Below, in pieces: positions 25,105 through 33,840 of a stretch of DNA of 64,000 nt; positions within the stretch are counted from its first letter, which is position 1; each line of letters opens with the position of its first letter. The translations under genes were made by a program, and so were the position numbers. Below the pieces are notes generated by a model. That model saw only the letters and a program-made list of their open reading frames with translations. It was not told the DNA's origin and ran no database searches. The DNA comes from Methanohalophilus portucalensis. GTDB taxonomy: Archaea; Halobacteriota; Methanosarcinia; Methanosarcinales; Methanosarcinaceae. Location of the stretch: NCBI RefSeq assembly GCF_002761295.1, contig NZ_CP017881.1, positions 1,041,069-1,105,068 of the forward strand, written 5' to 3'.

Positions 25105-27306
25105 ATGAGCACCCCTGACAATTATATCCAGTACTTCCCCCTGGAGCAATGTTATCCCAATCAGAAGGACGCAATGGAGAAGATTCACCGCTCCCTGCTG
25201 GAAGAAAATCTGGTGCTTTTTGAAGGAGCCTGTGGGACCGGGAAGACCCTGAGTGCGCTGGTTCCTTCGTTGCATGTGGGAAAACAATTGGGCAAAACCG
25301 TGTTCATTGCCACGAATGTCCATCAACAGATGTTACAGTTCATAGATGAGGCCCGCCAGATTAAACGTACCCATGACATCAAGGTCCTGGTCTTCAAGGG
25401 TAAGATGAGCATGTGTCCCCTGAAACAGGGGTATGATGAATGCGAGGCCAAACGGGATAACACCTATGATCTAATGGAGATCGAAAAGGAAATCATTCTC
25501 AAAAAACAGGAATCAAAGGCTGCCTGGGATGAGTATAAGTCCTCGGGGGAAGCAGCTCATGCTTCTTTGAGGGATGCTGTCGATGAGGAGCGGGAAAAAC
25601 TCGAGGAAAAAGCAAGTTCCCTGAGGAAACGTTCATGCGATCCCCTGTATGAGGTTTTAAAGGCAGAGGATGAAAAATTCCAGAAATGGCTTTTCCAGGA
25701 TGTACGCGATCCTGAAGAGGTCAATGATTATGCTGCTGAAAACGGGATGTGTGGTTATGAACTTCTCAAGCGGGAATTGAAAAATGCCGACCTTGTCATA
25801 GCCAATTTTCATCATATCCTCAATGATATGATATTTTCCACAATGCTGCGCTGGATGGACAAAGAACCCGAAGATATCATAGCGATATTTGACGAAGCCC
25901 ATAATATAGAAAACGCTGCCAGGTCCCATTCATCCATTACTTTGACCGAACATACCATTGAAAGTGCCCTGGCTGAACTTAATGCCAATGAAAAAAGTGA
26001 TCTTTTTACCTCCATGCCGGTTGAGGATGTGGAAGCCGTGCTCTCCATCCTCCTGGAAGTGGTCAGGGATACCTATGATAACCGTTTCAAGTTCGGGGAA
26101 CGCCAGCGGGTGGGGCGCAACTGGTATGATATACGCATAAGTGACCCCTATGAAAGAAATGATGTGGTTCACGCCCGTTTTATGAGACGGATGAAAGAGA
26201 CCGGTTATGGGGAGGAAAAACAGGTACAGGAATTGCTCGGGATCGCTGCCGAAGTGGGGGGTTTACTGGATAATGCCTATCATGAACAATACAAACAGGG
26301 CCAGACCCCTATCCTGAAAAGATCCCACCTAAAACCCACTGCAGAATTCTTCTCCCAGTATCTTAAACTCTCCAATAACGAAAATTATTATCCGGTACTC
26401 AATGTTCGCCGGGATCAGGGTGGGGAGATCTACGGCAGGCTGGAATTGTTCACCTGTATCCCGAAAAACGTTACAGGCCCGCTGCTGGATTCGATCTACT
26501 CGGCAATCCTGATGTCTGCAACCCTGCGTCCCTTCGATATGATCAAAAGCACGCTGGGTATCACGCGGCAGACATGCGATCTGGCCTATGGTCTGACCTT
26601 TCCCGAAGAACGCAGATTGACAATTGCAGTATCGGTCCCTCCCCAGTATTCGAGGATACGGGACGATCCCCAGAACCTCCAGATATTAGAACAGGTGTTA
26701 CAGGACACTATTGAAAATGCCGGAGGCAATGTGATCATCTTCTTCCCGAACGCTTTTGAGGCAAAACGGTATTTCCGTAAATTCGATGGTTTGCTTGATG
26801 CCGAACTGTTCCTTGATGAAACCGGGATATCTGCCCAGGATATACGCAAGCAATTCTTCCAGACCGGAGAGCAGGGAGGCAAAGCTGCCCTTTTCACCTA
26901 TCTCTGGGGTACCCTCAGTGAAGGAGTGGATTACAGGAATGGTCGGGGTCGGGTTGTTGTGGTGGTCGGTGTAGGCTATTCGGCCCTGAATGACAGGATG
27001 CATGCGGTGGAATCTGCCTATGATCATGAATTCGGTTATGGTTCCGGCTGGGAATATGCTGTACAGGTCCCCACGATACGTAAGATCAGACAGGCCATGG
27101 GCAGAGTGGTACGTTCACCGGCCGATTACGGTGTCAGGATACTGCTGGATGGCAGGTTCATGACGGATTCGGTTAAAAGACTGGGAAAATATTCGGTATA
27201 CCCCTCATTTCCCGAAGATGAGAGGAAGGAATTCCTTGATGTGGAACCCGGGAAAGTGAAATATTCCCTGCTCAATTTCTTTTCGGACATGGAAGAGCTG
27301 TCCTGA
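25105..27306 (+). CDS. xpd: XPD/Rad3-family Fe-S DNA helicase
   Basis: A 733-residue 5'-3' superfamily 2 helicase. Walker A is GACGTGKT at residues 41-48 and the DEAH box is in IIAIFDEAHNIENAA. Four Cys between them (in MCPLKQGYDEC, RSCDP and GMCGYELL) should hold the [4Fe-4S] cluster. The end has the motif VI arginines in QAMGRVVRSPADYG. The Arch domain carries a long charged helical insertion (about 130-185). It acts in repair or in handling of DNA forks. It is longer than minimal archaeal XPD. Confidence 0.9.
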   Translation: MSTPDNYIQYFPLEQCYPNQKDAMEKIHRSLLEENLVLFEGACGTGKTLSALVPSLHVGKQLGKTVFIATNVHQQMLQFIDEARQIKRTHDIKVLVFKGKMSMCPLKQGYDECEAKRDNTYDLMEIEKEIILKKQESKAAWDEYKSSGEAAHASLRDAVDEEREKLEEKASSLRKRSCDPLYEVLKAEDEKFQKWLFQDVRDPEEVNDYAAENGMCGYELLKRELKNADLVIANFHHILNDMIFSTMLRWMDKEPEDIIAIFDEAHNIENAARSHSSITLTEHTIESALAELNANEKSDLFTSMPVEDVEAVLSILLEVVRDTYDNRFKFGERQRVGRNWYDIRISDPYERNDVVHARFMRRMKETGYGEEKQVQELLGIAAEVGGLLDNAYHEQYKQGQTPILKRSHLKPTAEFFSQYLKLSNNENYYPVLNVRRDQGGEIYGRLELFTCIPKNVTGPLLDSIYSAILMSATLRPFDMIKSTLGITRQTCDLAYGLTFPEERRLTIAVSVPPQYSRIRDDPQNLQILEQVLQDTIENAGGNVIIFFPNAFEAKRYFRKFDGLLDAELFLDETGISAQDIRKQFFQTGEQGGKAALFTYLWGTLSEGVDYRNGRGRVVVVVGVGYSALNDRMHAVESAYDHEFGYGSGWEYAVQVPTIRKIRQAMGRVVRSPADYGVRILLDGRFMTDSVKRLGKYSVYPSFPEDERKEFLDVEPGKVKYSLLNFFSDMEELS

Positions 27307-27344
27307 CACATATATATATGATTGTGAATTAGTTCCAAGGTACT

Positions 27345-28304
27345 ATGATCGAGATCACATCCCCTTCAAGGCTGCACCTCTCCCTGATCGATCTCAATGC
27401 TTCCCTGGGCCGGGTTGATGGAGGAGTGGGTGTGAGTCTGCAATATCCCCATATTCATCTTACTGCTGAAAAAAGTGATCAGGTGGAGATTAACGGCAGC
27501 TCTTTACTGTACGACAAAGTGCGAGCTGCGATTTCTGCCCTGCTGCCTGAAGGAGAAGGGATCAGTATCTATCTTGATGAGGATATGCCTGCCCATGTAG
27601 GTCTGGGTTCGGGCACACAGGTGGCTTTGTGTACTGCGGCTGCGATCAACGAGCTTTTCGAACTGGACCTTTCGGTCAGACAGCTGGCCCAAAAAGTGGG
27701 CCGGGGTGGTACTTCCGGTATTGGTGTGGCAGCTTTTGAGGAAGGGGGTTTCCTTGTGGATTGTGGACATAGTTTTTCTGATAAAGGTGCTTTTTCTCCC
27801 TCCTCTGCCAGTCCGGCCCCTCCCGCTCCGATAGTTTTCAGACATGATTTCCCGGACTGGCCCATAGTGCTGGCTCTTCCTGACAGACAGGGAGCCCATG
27901 ATGCACAGGAAGTGGATATTTTCAGGCAGGTCTGTCCTGTACCCCTGGAGGATGTACAGGCGATCTCTCACATCGTTCTGATGCAGATGATTCCGGCAGT
28001 TATTGAAAATGATATTGAGAACTTCGGCAGCGCACTTGATAGCCTGCAGACACTGGGGTTCAAAAAACAAGAGGTCTCCCTGCAGAGCCAGCAGGTGCAA
28101 GAAGTAATTGAACAGATGAGACTGGCCGACACCCATGGTGTCGGGATGAGTTCCTTTGGGCCTGCAATATGTGGTTTTGTTGAGAATGAGACTCAGGGGA
28201 AACGTATTGTCCGGGATATGCAAAACTTCCTGGATGAGAATATAGGGGGCAAGGTTTTGCTTACAACTCCCAATAACACCGGTGCGGATGTCAGGATGGA
28301 TTAA
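27345..28304 (+). CDS. Beta-ribofuranosylaminobenzene 5'-phosphate synthase
   Basis: A 319-residue GHMP-kinase-superfamily enzyme. It catalyses the first committed step of methanopterin synthesis, joining PRPP to 4-hydroxybenzoate or 4-aminobenzoate with loss of the carboxylate. Signature features are the start EITSPSRLHLSLIDLN, the Gly-rich loop MPAHVGLGSGTQ (about 81-92), GRGGTSGIGVAAFEEGGFLVDCGH and the end HGVGMSSFGPAICGF. It is a strong marker of a methanogen or relative. The next gene, nop5, starts two bases after its stop. Confidence 0.92.
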   Translation: MIEITSPSRLHLSLIDLNASLGRVDGGVGVSLQYPHIHLTAEKSDQVEINGSSLLYDKVRAAISALLPEGEGISIYLDEDMPAHVGLGSGTQVALCTAAAINELFELDLSVRQLAQKVGRGGTSGIGVAAFEEGGFLVDCGHSFSDKGAFSPSSASPAPPAPIVFRHDFPDWPIVLALPDRQGAHDAQEVDIFRQVCPVPLEDVQAISHIVLMQMIPAVIENDIENFGSALDSLQTLGFKKQEVSLQSQQVQEVIEQMRLADTHGVGMSSFGPAICGFVENETQGKRIVRDMQNFLDENIGGKVLLTTPNNTGADVRMD

Positions 28305-28306
28305 AC

Positions 28307-29257
28307 TTGAATGTGAAAACCTGGTTTGCAGATATTGAAATCAATGAAGATGGAAGTGTGGCTGAATGCAGTCCCTGTACGCAGGATGTGCAGCAGCTGG
28401 CAGAAAGATTGCTTGTCTTTCAGAAAGATCCCAAACAAATCCCGCCGGCATGTTTTGATCCCGTTCAAAATGCCATTGAATGTGGTTTTGCAGCAGGGGA
28501 AACTGAATATTATTCCCTGTTGCAGCAAACCTGTATTGCAGCCACCCGGCTTAAGATAAAGAACTCTTATTCTCCGGATCTGCGAATTATCCATGCAGTG
28601 GAAGCACTGGATGATATTGATGAGGCGGCCAACCTGCTGGCTGAGAGATTGGGCATATGGTACGGCGAACATTTCCCCGAAGCAGGCATGCTAACCGAAA
28701 ACCTGGCCAAATTCGTAGCCGAAAACGGGCTCAGGCAGGATTTACAGCAGGATTCGCAGTTTCATGAGACTGCCCGCTCATCGGTGGGTATGGAAATGGA
28801 TGCAGAGGACGGAGCTATCATAAAGGCTTTTGCAGCGGACCTCACTTCCCTGTATGAGAGGCGTCATGTGATAGAAGCCTATATTCACAAAAACATGGAG
28901 CAACTCGCTCCCAATCTGGATGAGGTCGCAGGAGCCAATCTGGGTGCTCGATTGATCAGTATGGCCGGTGGATTGCAGTCTCTCTCCCGGATGCCGTCAA
29001 GTACCATACAGGTAATGGGTGCAAACCAGGCCTTATTCAAACATCTCAGAGGCAAAGCAACCTCTCCCAAACACGGTATTATTTTCAATCATCCCCTGAT
29101 CAAGAATTCCCATCCCAAAATCCGGGGCAAAATGGCCCGCGCGCTTGCTTCAGGCCTGAGTATCGCAAGCAGGGTGGATGCTTTTTCCGGCCAGTTGAAT
29201 CCGGCAATTAAAGAAAAACTGGATCGTAAGGTCCGGTCCATCAAGGAGGGGAATTAA
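28307..29257 (+). CDS. nop5: C/D box RNP protein Nop5 (Nop56/58)
   Basis: A 316-residue Nop-domain protein, the scaffold that joins L7Ae, fibrillarin and guide RNA in box C/D particles for rRNA 2'-O-methylation. The Nop domain includes APNLDEVAGANLGARLISMAGGLQSLSRMPSSTIQVMGANQALFKHL and the HGIIFNHPLIKNSHPKIRGKMARALA signature. The lysine-rich tail typical of the family is short. The start is TTG 28307, six bases after AGGATGGA; GTG 28313 is possible. Its stop overlaps the fibrillarin start (TAATG). Confidence 0.93.
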   Translation: MNVKTWFADIEINEDGSVAECSPCTQDVQQLAERLLVFQKDPKQIPPACFDPVQNAIECGFAAGETEYYSLLQQTCIAATRLKIKNSYSPDLRIIHAVEALDDIDEAANLLAERLGIWYGEHFPEAGMLTENLAKFVAENGLRQDLQQDSQFHETARSSVGMEMDAEDGAIIKAFAADLTSLYERRHVIEAYIHKNMEQLAPNLDEVAGANLGARLISMAGGLQSLSRMPSSTIQVMGANQALFKHLRGKATSPKHGIIFNHPLIKNSHPKIRGKMARALASGLSIASRVDAFSGQLNPAIKEKLDRKVRSIKEGN

Positions 29258-29940
29258 TGAAGGCCAAAACCTTCCATGAAAACATTTTCACGCTACAGCA
29301 GGGCAAGAAAAGGTTCCTTGCCACCAGAAATCTTTCTCCCGGATTTGAAGTTTACGGGGAACGCCTGGTGCAGGTTGAACAGGCAGAGTACCGTATCTGG
29401 GAGCCCAAAAGAAGTAAACTTGCGGCAATGTTGCTCAAAAAACTTACCTCGCCCTTCACAACCACATCAAAGGTGCTTTATCTGGGCTCGGCCACAGGTA
29501 CCACTGTCAGTCATGTTTCGGATATTGTGCATAAAGGAGTGGTCTATGCAGTGGAATTTTCTCCCCGTACAATGCGGGACATGTTGCCCATCTGCGAAGA
29601 AAGGCCAAATATAATCCCTATGCTTGCCGATGCTTCCAAACCGCAATCCTATGCAAATGTTGTGGAGCCTGTTGATGTTATCTTTCAGGATGTGGCCCAG
29701 CCGGACCAGGCATCCATTGCCCTGTCCAATGTGCAGCACTTCCTCAAACCCGGCGGTTACCTGTTGATGAGCATCAAGGCCCGGAGTGTGGATTCGACTG
29801 CAAAACCAGATACTGTTTTTAAACAGCAGCTCAAAACATTACTGGAGCAAGAGAATTCAAAATTGGAACTTGTCAAGAAACAGAAACTTGCACCGTTCCA
29901 TATAGATCATCTCGGGGTAGTTGTAAAAAAGACTGAATGA
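29257..29940 (+). CDS. flpA: Fibrillarin-like rRNA/tRNA 2'-O-methyltransferase
   Basis: A 227-residue SAM methyltransferase, full archaeal length. Motifs are VLYLGSATGTTVSHVSDIV (SAM loop), GVVYAVEFSPRTMRDMLP, the acidic VDVIFQDVAQPDQASIAL and the C-terminal KPGGYLLMSIKARSVDST. It modifies ribose 2'-OH groups under guidance of box C/D RNAs and works with Nop5 encoded just upstream, a conserved archaeal gene pair. Confidence 0.95.
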   Translation: MKAKTFHENIFTLQQGKKRFLATRNLSPGFEVYGERLVQVEQAEYRIWEPKRSKLAAMLLKKLTSPFTTTSKVLYLGSATGTTVSHVSDIVHKGVVYAVEFSPRTMRDMLPICEERPNIIPMLADASKPQSYANVVEPVDVIFQDVAQPDQASIALSNVQHFLKPGGYLLMSIKARSVDSTAKPDTVFKQQLKTLLEQENSKLELVKKQKLAPFHIDHLGVVVKKTE

Positions 29941-29949
29941 GGTTTGCAG

Positions 29950-30186
29950 GTGGCAGATCAGGATGAATTGAGACAGGGGCTGGGCAAATATTTCGGTGTC
30001 TGCCCATCGTATCATCATTCCAAGGCCTGCTTATGCAAGAATTGTTCGTCCTATCCGGGTGAAGGTTATATGTTCTGTGCACGGGGTCCTGCATCCGATG
30101 AGGCCAGGCAGGGATGTATGTGTACAAAATGTTATGTCTATCACCAGTTTGCTCTTGAAGGGGATTATTTTTGCAGGCGGGAATGA
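29950..30186 (+). CDS. Cys-rich DUF2769-type small protein
   Basis: A protein of 78-80 residues with nine Cys in pairs: VCPSYHHSKACLCKNCSSYPGEGYMFCARG, then QGCMCTKCYVYHQFALEGDYFC. The spacing suggests a metal or Fe-S site; DUF2769 proteins with this pattern occur in methanogens. The function is not known. Either TTG 29944 or GTG 29950 could start it, and GAGG at 29939-29942 favours the GTG. It follows fibrillarin by 9 bases and probably shares its transcript. Confidence 0.75.
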   Translation: MADQDELRQGLGKYFGVCPSYHHSKACLCKNCSSYPGEGYMFCARGPASDEARQGCMCTKCYVYHQFALEGDYFCRRE

Positions 30187-30189
30187 ATT

Positions 30190-30609
30190 GTGAGCAAAAA
30201 TACAATTATTGTGTTAATTTTTGTACTGTGGACTCTTACTATGGCCGGATGTGTACAGCAGGAGGGCGACAACATCACAGCACAAACTGAAAAATGTGAG
30301 TATTCCGATGTTTCTGCAGCAGAGGCATTCAATCTGATTGAGAACGAGGATATTTTCATCTTGGATGTGCGTACCCAGTCCGAATATGATAACGGCCATC
30401 TGGAGAATTCCTACCTGATCCCTGTTTCTGAACTGGAATACCGGTTGGATGAGGTACCTTCGGATACTGCGATTCTTGTCTACTGTCGCAGTGGCAGACG
30501 GAGTGTGACCGCCTCGAATATTCTTCTGGATGCGGGTTACTGTGATGTTTATAACATGGAAGCCGGTTTTAATGAATGGCGTTCAGAGGGCTATCCCTAT
30601 GTGGAATAA
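30190..30609 (+). CDS. Rhodanese-like domain lipoprotein
   Basis: A 139-residue exported protein. A hydrophobic signal ends in the lipobox LTMAGC with Cys 21. The rest is one rhodanese domain: FILDVRTQSEYDNGHLENSYLIPVSEL and the active-site loop VYCRSGRRS with catalytic Cys 99. It should be tethered outside the membrane, where it may move sulfane sulfur or act as a sensor. GTG start at 30190. The gap to the gene upstream is three bases. Confidence 0.85.
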   Translation: MSKNTIIVLIFVLWTLTMAGCVQQEGDNITAQTEKCEYSDVSAAEAFNLIENEDIFILDVRTQSEYDNGHLENSYLIPVSELEYRLDEVPSDTAILVYCRSGRRSVTASNILLDAGYCDVYNMEAGFNEWRSEGYPYVE

Positions 30610-30721
30610 TATTTTTTGAAATTGATGCAAATTCTCTGTTGGAAATCTATTCTTTGCATTCTATTGATTATCTGGATAGCAGCTAATTTCTAGTTTTTCA
30701 GAGGTTCACACTTACCAGTAG

Positions 30722-30750
30722 TTAGGACCTAATGTTCTGAAATCTTATAT
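30722..30750 (+). promoter_or_regulatory. Inverted repeat and TATA box upstream of the beta-helix surface protein
   Basis: TTAGG-A-CCTAA at 30722-30732 is a perfect inverted repeat. The TATA-like CTTATATC follows about 12 bases later, some 25-30 bases before the ATG, so the transcript is probably near-leaderless. The position just upstream of the TATA box suggests an operator or activator site. The rest of the gap 30610-30774 shows nothing. Confidence 0.4.
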
Positions 30751-30774
30751 CTACATGACTTACTATAATATATT

Positions 30775-32958
30775 ATGAGAGAAAATGTCGATATACACAG
30801 GTTCTGGATATTACTGGCCAGTGCAGTAGTATTGGTATTGCTTTCGTCCGTATCCATGGCTGCTGAGATAAGAGTGGATGACGACGATGGGACTAAAGAT
30901 TATGACACAATTCAGGGAGCTGTAGATGCAGCAGGTGATTATGACACAATTCTTGTCTATCCAGGTACATACAATGAGAATGTGAATGTGGATATACCGT
31001 TGAATATCACTTCCACAGACGGTGCTTCTGTCACACATGTCACTGCAGATGTCTTAGAGTATCCTGTTTTTGATATAGAATCTAATAATGTAACTATTAA
31101 TGGATTTAATATTAGTGGAACTACTCATACATATCGAGGTTCTATTACTTTAGATGAAGTTGAATACTGCAATATAACTAATAATAATATATCAAATAGT
31201 GATAATGGAATATTCATTCGTCTTACTTCAAAAAACAACAATTTGGTTGATAATCACGTTTCAGGTAATACTAAGGGCATATATCTATGGTATACTTATT
31301 ATAACAATTTGACCAACAATGTTGTAACAAGAAATAATAATGGAATTTATCTTGAATCTTCTGAAGAAAATGAATTAATCGATAACACCATTCTAGATAA
31401 CGTTGACAATGGAATCTACCTAAAAGATTCTTATGATAATAATTTACATAACAACAATGTTTCTGGCAACAATAAAGGAATTTGTATGTATTCGCCTAAA
31501 GATTTTCCTAGTGACAATAATTTTTCCAGTAACACTGTGTTTAACAATGTCAATGAAGGTATCTTTTTACAATATCCTCTGGATAGCACTTTGACTGATA
31601 ATTCTGTATATAACAATTCCGAAGGTATCGTTTTACAATATCCTCAGGATAGCACTTTGACTGATAATACAGTGTTTAATAATACTGGAAGTGGTATCAC
31701 TCTGGATGATGATGGTGATCATGAAGTCCGTAATGAAAATAATACCCTTATAGATAACACAGTTTTGAATAACAATAAGGGTATAGATATTCTATATGTT
31801 GATAACACTACCCTTATTGGTAACACAGTTTTAGATAACAATAATGGCATATGGATTGATAAATGCTATTACAACAATTTGACCGGAAACAATGTGTCAA
31901 ATAATACTGACAAAGGTATCTATCTGTTTTCTTCTCACCATAACAATCTGGTTGGTAACAATGTATTGGAAAATTGTGTTTTTGGTATATATCAGAACAT
32001 TGGTGGACTACATTTAACGTCTTCAAATTACAATTTTATAGAGTATAATAATATTTCTTATAATGGGGACAATGGAATATATATGGATGGCTATAATACA
32101 GGCTGTGGAAATAATAATTTGAGTGGAAATATCCTATCTAATAACGGTTGGTATGGAATTAGCTTAAAAGGAACAGCCCATTACATCTATAACAATACCA
32201 TCTCTAATAATGGAAATGGTGGCATTTATTTGACCGGTGAAGGAAATTATATCTATAATAATTATTTCAACAATGATATTCGGAATGCTTATATTTCTGG
32301 AGCTCCGGGCACTCAATTGAACACCACAAATAACACTGGTCCCAATATAATAGGTGGTCCCTATATAGGAGGTAACTTCTGGGCAACCCCGGATGGAACC
32401 GGTTTCAGTCAGGTGAACACAGATTCCGATGGGGATGGATTCTGTGACTCTCCTAACAGCAGTTACGAACTCAGTAATGGTAACATAGATTACCTACCTC
32501 TTGCCGGAGACAGTACAGAACCTTCAGTTGTCCCGATTGCTCCTCTGGGAAAGGAAGTTGTAACCGGCGAATTGCTTGAACTGAATGTCTCGGTCAAAGA
32601 TGATTCTGATATTTTTTCAGTTGTGGTCAACGTTTCCAGTGTAAATGACACAGTGGACACAGCCTTCCTCACCAATGTAAATGGCTACTGGGTGAACAAC
32701 TCTATAACTCTGGACGTAAACCCTCATGGAGAGTATAATCTAAGCATCAATGCAACCGATGAGTTCGGCAATTCCAACACATCCATGAACCTGTCTGTGA
32801 TAGGGGAATCAACTTCCGCAGGAGACGGCAATGAGGACGATGGTGGCAGCCCTGTCTATCATCCACAGCCATTGTTTGATGTTCCCACTGCAAATCCCTT
32901 ATTGTTGGTGGGTGTACTGGGAATTGTAGTTATGTTTTTCGTGAGAAGGAGAGAGTAA
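30775..32958 (+). CDS. NosD-like right-handed beta-helix surface protein
   Basis: A 727-residue exported protein. The signal peptide is about 1-30 (ending SSVSMAAEI). Residues about 40-560 are repeated coils of about 22 residues with N-x-[ILV]-x-x-N-x-[ILV] patterns, as in NosD/parallel beta-helix proteins. Two adjacent coils (from 31555 and 31621) are nearly identical at the DNA level. A beta-sandwich-like domain with NVSVKDDSD follows, then an acidic linker and a C-terminal anchor (TANPLLLVGVLGIVVMFFVRRRE). It is probably an S-layer-associated protein with many potential N-glycosylation sequons. A terminator-like hairpin overlaps its stop. Confidence 0.85.
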   Translation: MRENVDIHRFWILLASAVVLVLLSSVSMAAEIRVDDDDGTKDYDTIQGAVDAAGDYDTILVYPGTYNENVNVDIPLNITSTDGASVTHVTADVLEYPVFDIESNNVTINGFNISGTTHTYRGSITLDEVEYCNITNNNISNSDNGIFIRLTSKNNNLVDNHVSGNTKGIYLWYTYYNNLTNNVVTRNNNGIYLESSEENELIDNTILDNVDNGIYLKDSYDNNLHNNNVSGNNKGICMYSPKDFPSDNNFSSNTVFNNVNEGIFLQYPLDSTLTDNSVYNNSEGIVLQYPQDSTLTDNTVFNNTGSGITLDDDGDHEVRNENNTLIDNTVLNNNKGIDILYVDNTTLIGNTVLDNNNGIWIDKCYYNNLTGNNVSNNTDKGIYLFSSHHNNLVGNNVLENCVFGIYQNIGGLHLTSSNYNFIEYNNISYNGDNGIYMDGYNTGCGNNNLSGNILSNNGWYGISLKGTAHYIYNNTISNNGNGGIYLTGEGNYIYNNYFNNDIRNAYISGAPGTQLNTTNNTGPNIIGGPYIGGNFWATPDGTGFSQVNTDSDGDGFCDSPNSSYELSNGNIDYLPLAGDSTEPSVVPIAPLGKEVVTGELLELNVSVKDDSDIFSVVVNVSSVNDTVDTAFLTNVNGYWVNNSITLDVNPHGEYNLSINATDEFGNSNTSMNLSVIGESTSAGDGNEDDGGSPVYHPQPLFDVPTANPLLLVGVLGIVVMFFVRRRE
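31555..31686 (+). repeat. Tandem 66-bp repeat within the beta-helix gene
   Basis: Two units of exactly 66 bp (22 codons, one beta-helix coil) start with GAAGGTATC at 31555 and 31621. They share long identical runs such as AGCACTTTGACTGATAAT. This is a recent duplication of one coil. Confidence 0.75.
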
Positions 32959-32990
32959 CCGGAAAGGATTTTTTACTCCTTCTCTCCTTT
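32953..32990 (+). terminator. Hairpin and T-rich stretch after the beta-helix gene
   Basis: GAGTAA at 32953-32958 pairs with TTACTC at 32973-32978, and CTCTCCTTTT follows. The next gene starts at 32999, so its promoter would overlap this stretch. Confidence 0.4.
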
Positions 32991-32998
32991 TCACATAC

Positions 32999-33835
32999 AT
33001 GTTGTATGACGAGATTGATTGGGGCAGCGTCTGGATCGAGCAGATGAAATTGCATAACGAGGCGGATGAACAGGTTCAACAGCCGGATCGCTGGGGGACC
33101 TATGCAAATGCGAAACGGTTCTGGCAATCCTCCCGCAAAAGTGGTAAACGGCTGGAAAAAGCCCTTAAGGACATCAAGCACGACAGCGATTCCCGGATAC
33201 TGGATATAGGTGCCGGTCCGGGTTCAATGGCAATTCTCCTGGCACAAAGGGTGTCCCACGTAACTGCAGTGGAGCCTGCTGACGGGATGACAGAAGTCCT
33301 GAGGGAAAATATTGCTGATAACAATCTCAGCAATGTCACATGTATCCAGAAGAACTGGGAGGATGTGTCCCTGGAGGAACTGGATTCTCCTTATGATGTG
33401 GTTGTAGCGTCTTATTCCCTACATGTGCCCGATATCAGGGAGGCAATTGAAAAGATCCAGCAGGTAAGCAGTGGCAAAGTTTACATCTACTGGTTTGCAG
33501 GTGCGACTTCTTGGGATAAGAATTATTCACGTATCTGGCCGCAGTTGCATGGCAGACAATATTATCCCTCTCCCAAATGTGATGTGCTCTATAATGTGCT
33601 CTATAGCATGGGGATATATCCGGACATGGAAAATTTTGAGTTGACACATGACACCCGTTTTTCTTCCCTGGATGAAGCGGTGGAGCACTACAAACCCCAT
33701 TACAAGATTGCCACTAATGAGCAGGAACAGATACTGCGCTCCCATCTGGAACAAATACTGGAAAAAGAAGCCGACGAGCTGGTTCAGGTGGGTCGCTCGT
33801 CAAGGGTAAAAATATCGTGGGATAATTCCCACTGA
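32999..33835 (+). CDS. Class I SAM-dependent methyltransferase
   Basis: A 278-residue protein with the SAM-binding loop ILDIGAGPGSMAILLAQ at about residues 63-79, an acidic strand VTAVEPADGM and a motif IV-like DVVVASYSLHVPDIREAIEKI. Homologues of this type often act on small molecules. The substrate is unknown. It ends six bases before the convergent purH gene. Confidence 0.82.
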   Translation: MLYDEIDWGSVWIEQMKLHNEADEQVQQPDRWGTYANAKRFWQSSRKSGKRLEKALKDIKHDSDSRILDIGAGPGSMAILLAQRVSHVTAVEPADGMTEVLRENIADNNLSNVTCIQKNWEDVSLEELDSPYDVVVASYSLHVPDIREAIEKIQQVSSGKVYIYWFAGATSWDKNYSRIWPQLHGRQYYPSPKCDVLYNVLYSMGIYPDMENFELTHDTRFSSLDEAVEHYKPHYKIATNEQEQILRSHLEQILEKEADELVQVGRSSRVKISWDNSH

Positions 33836-33840
33836 TTTTT

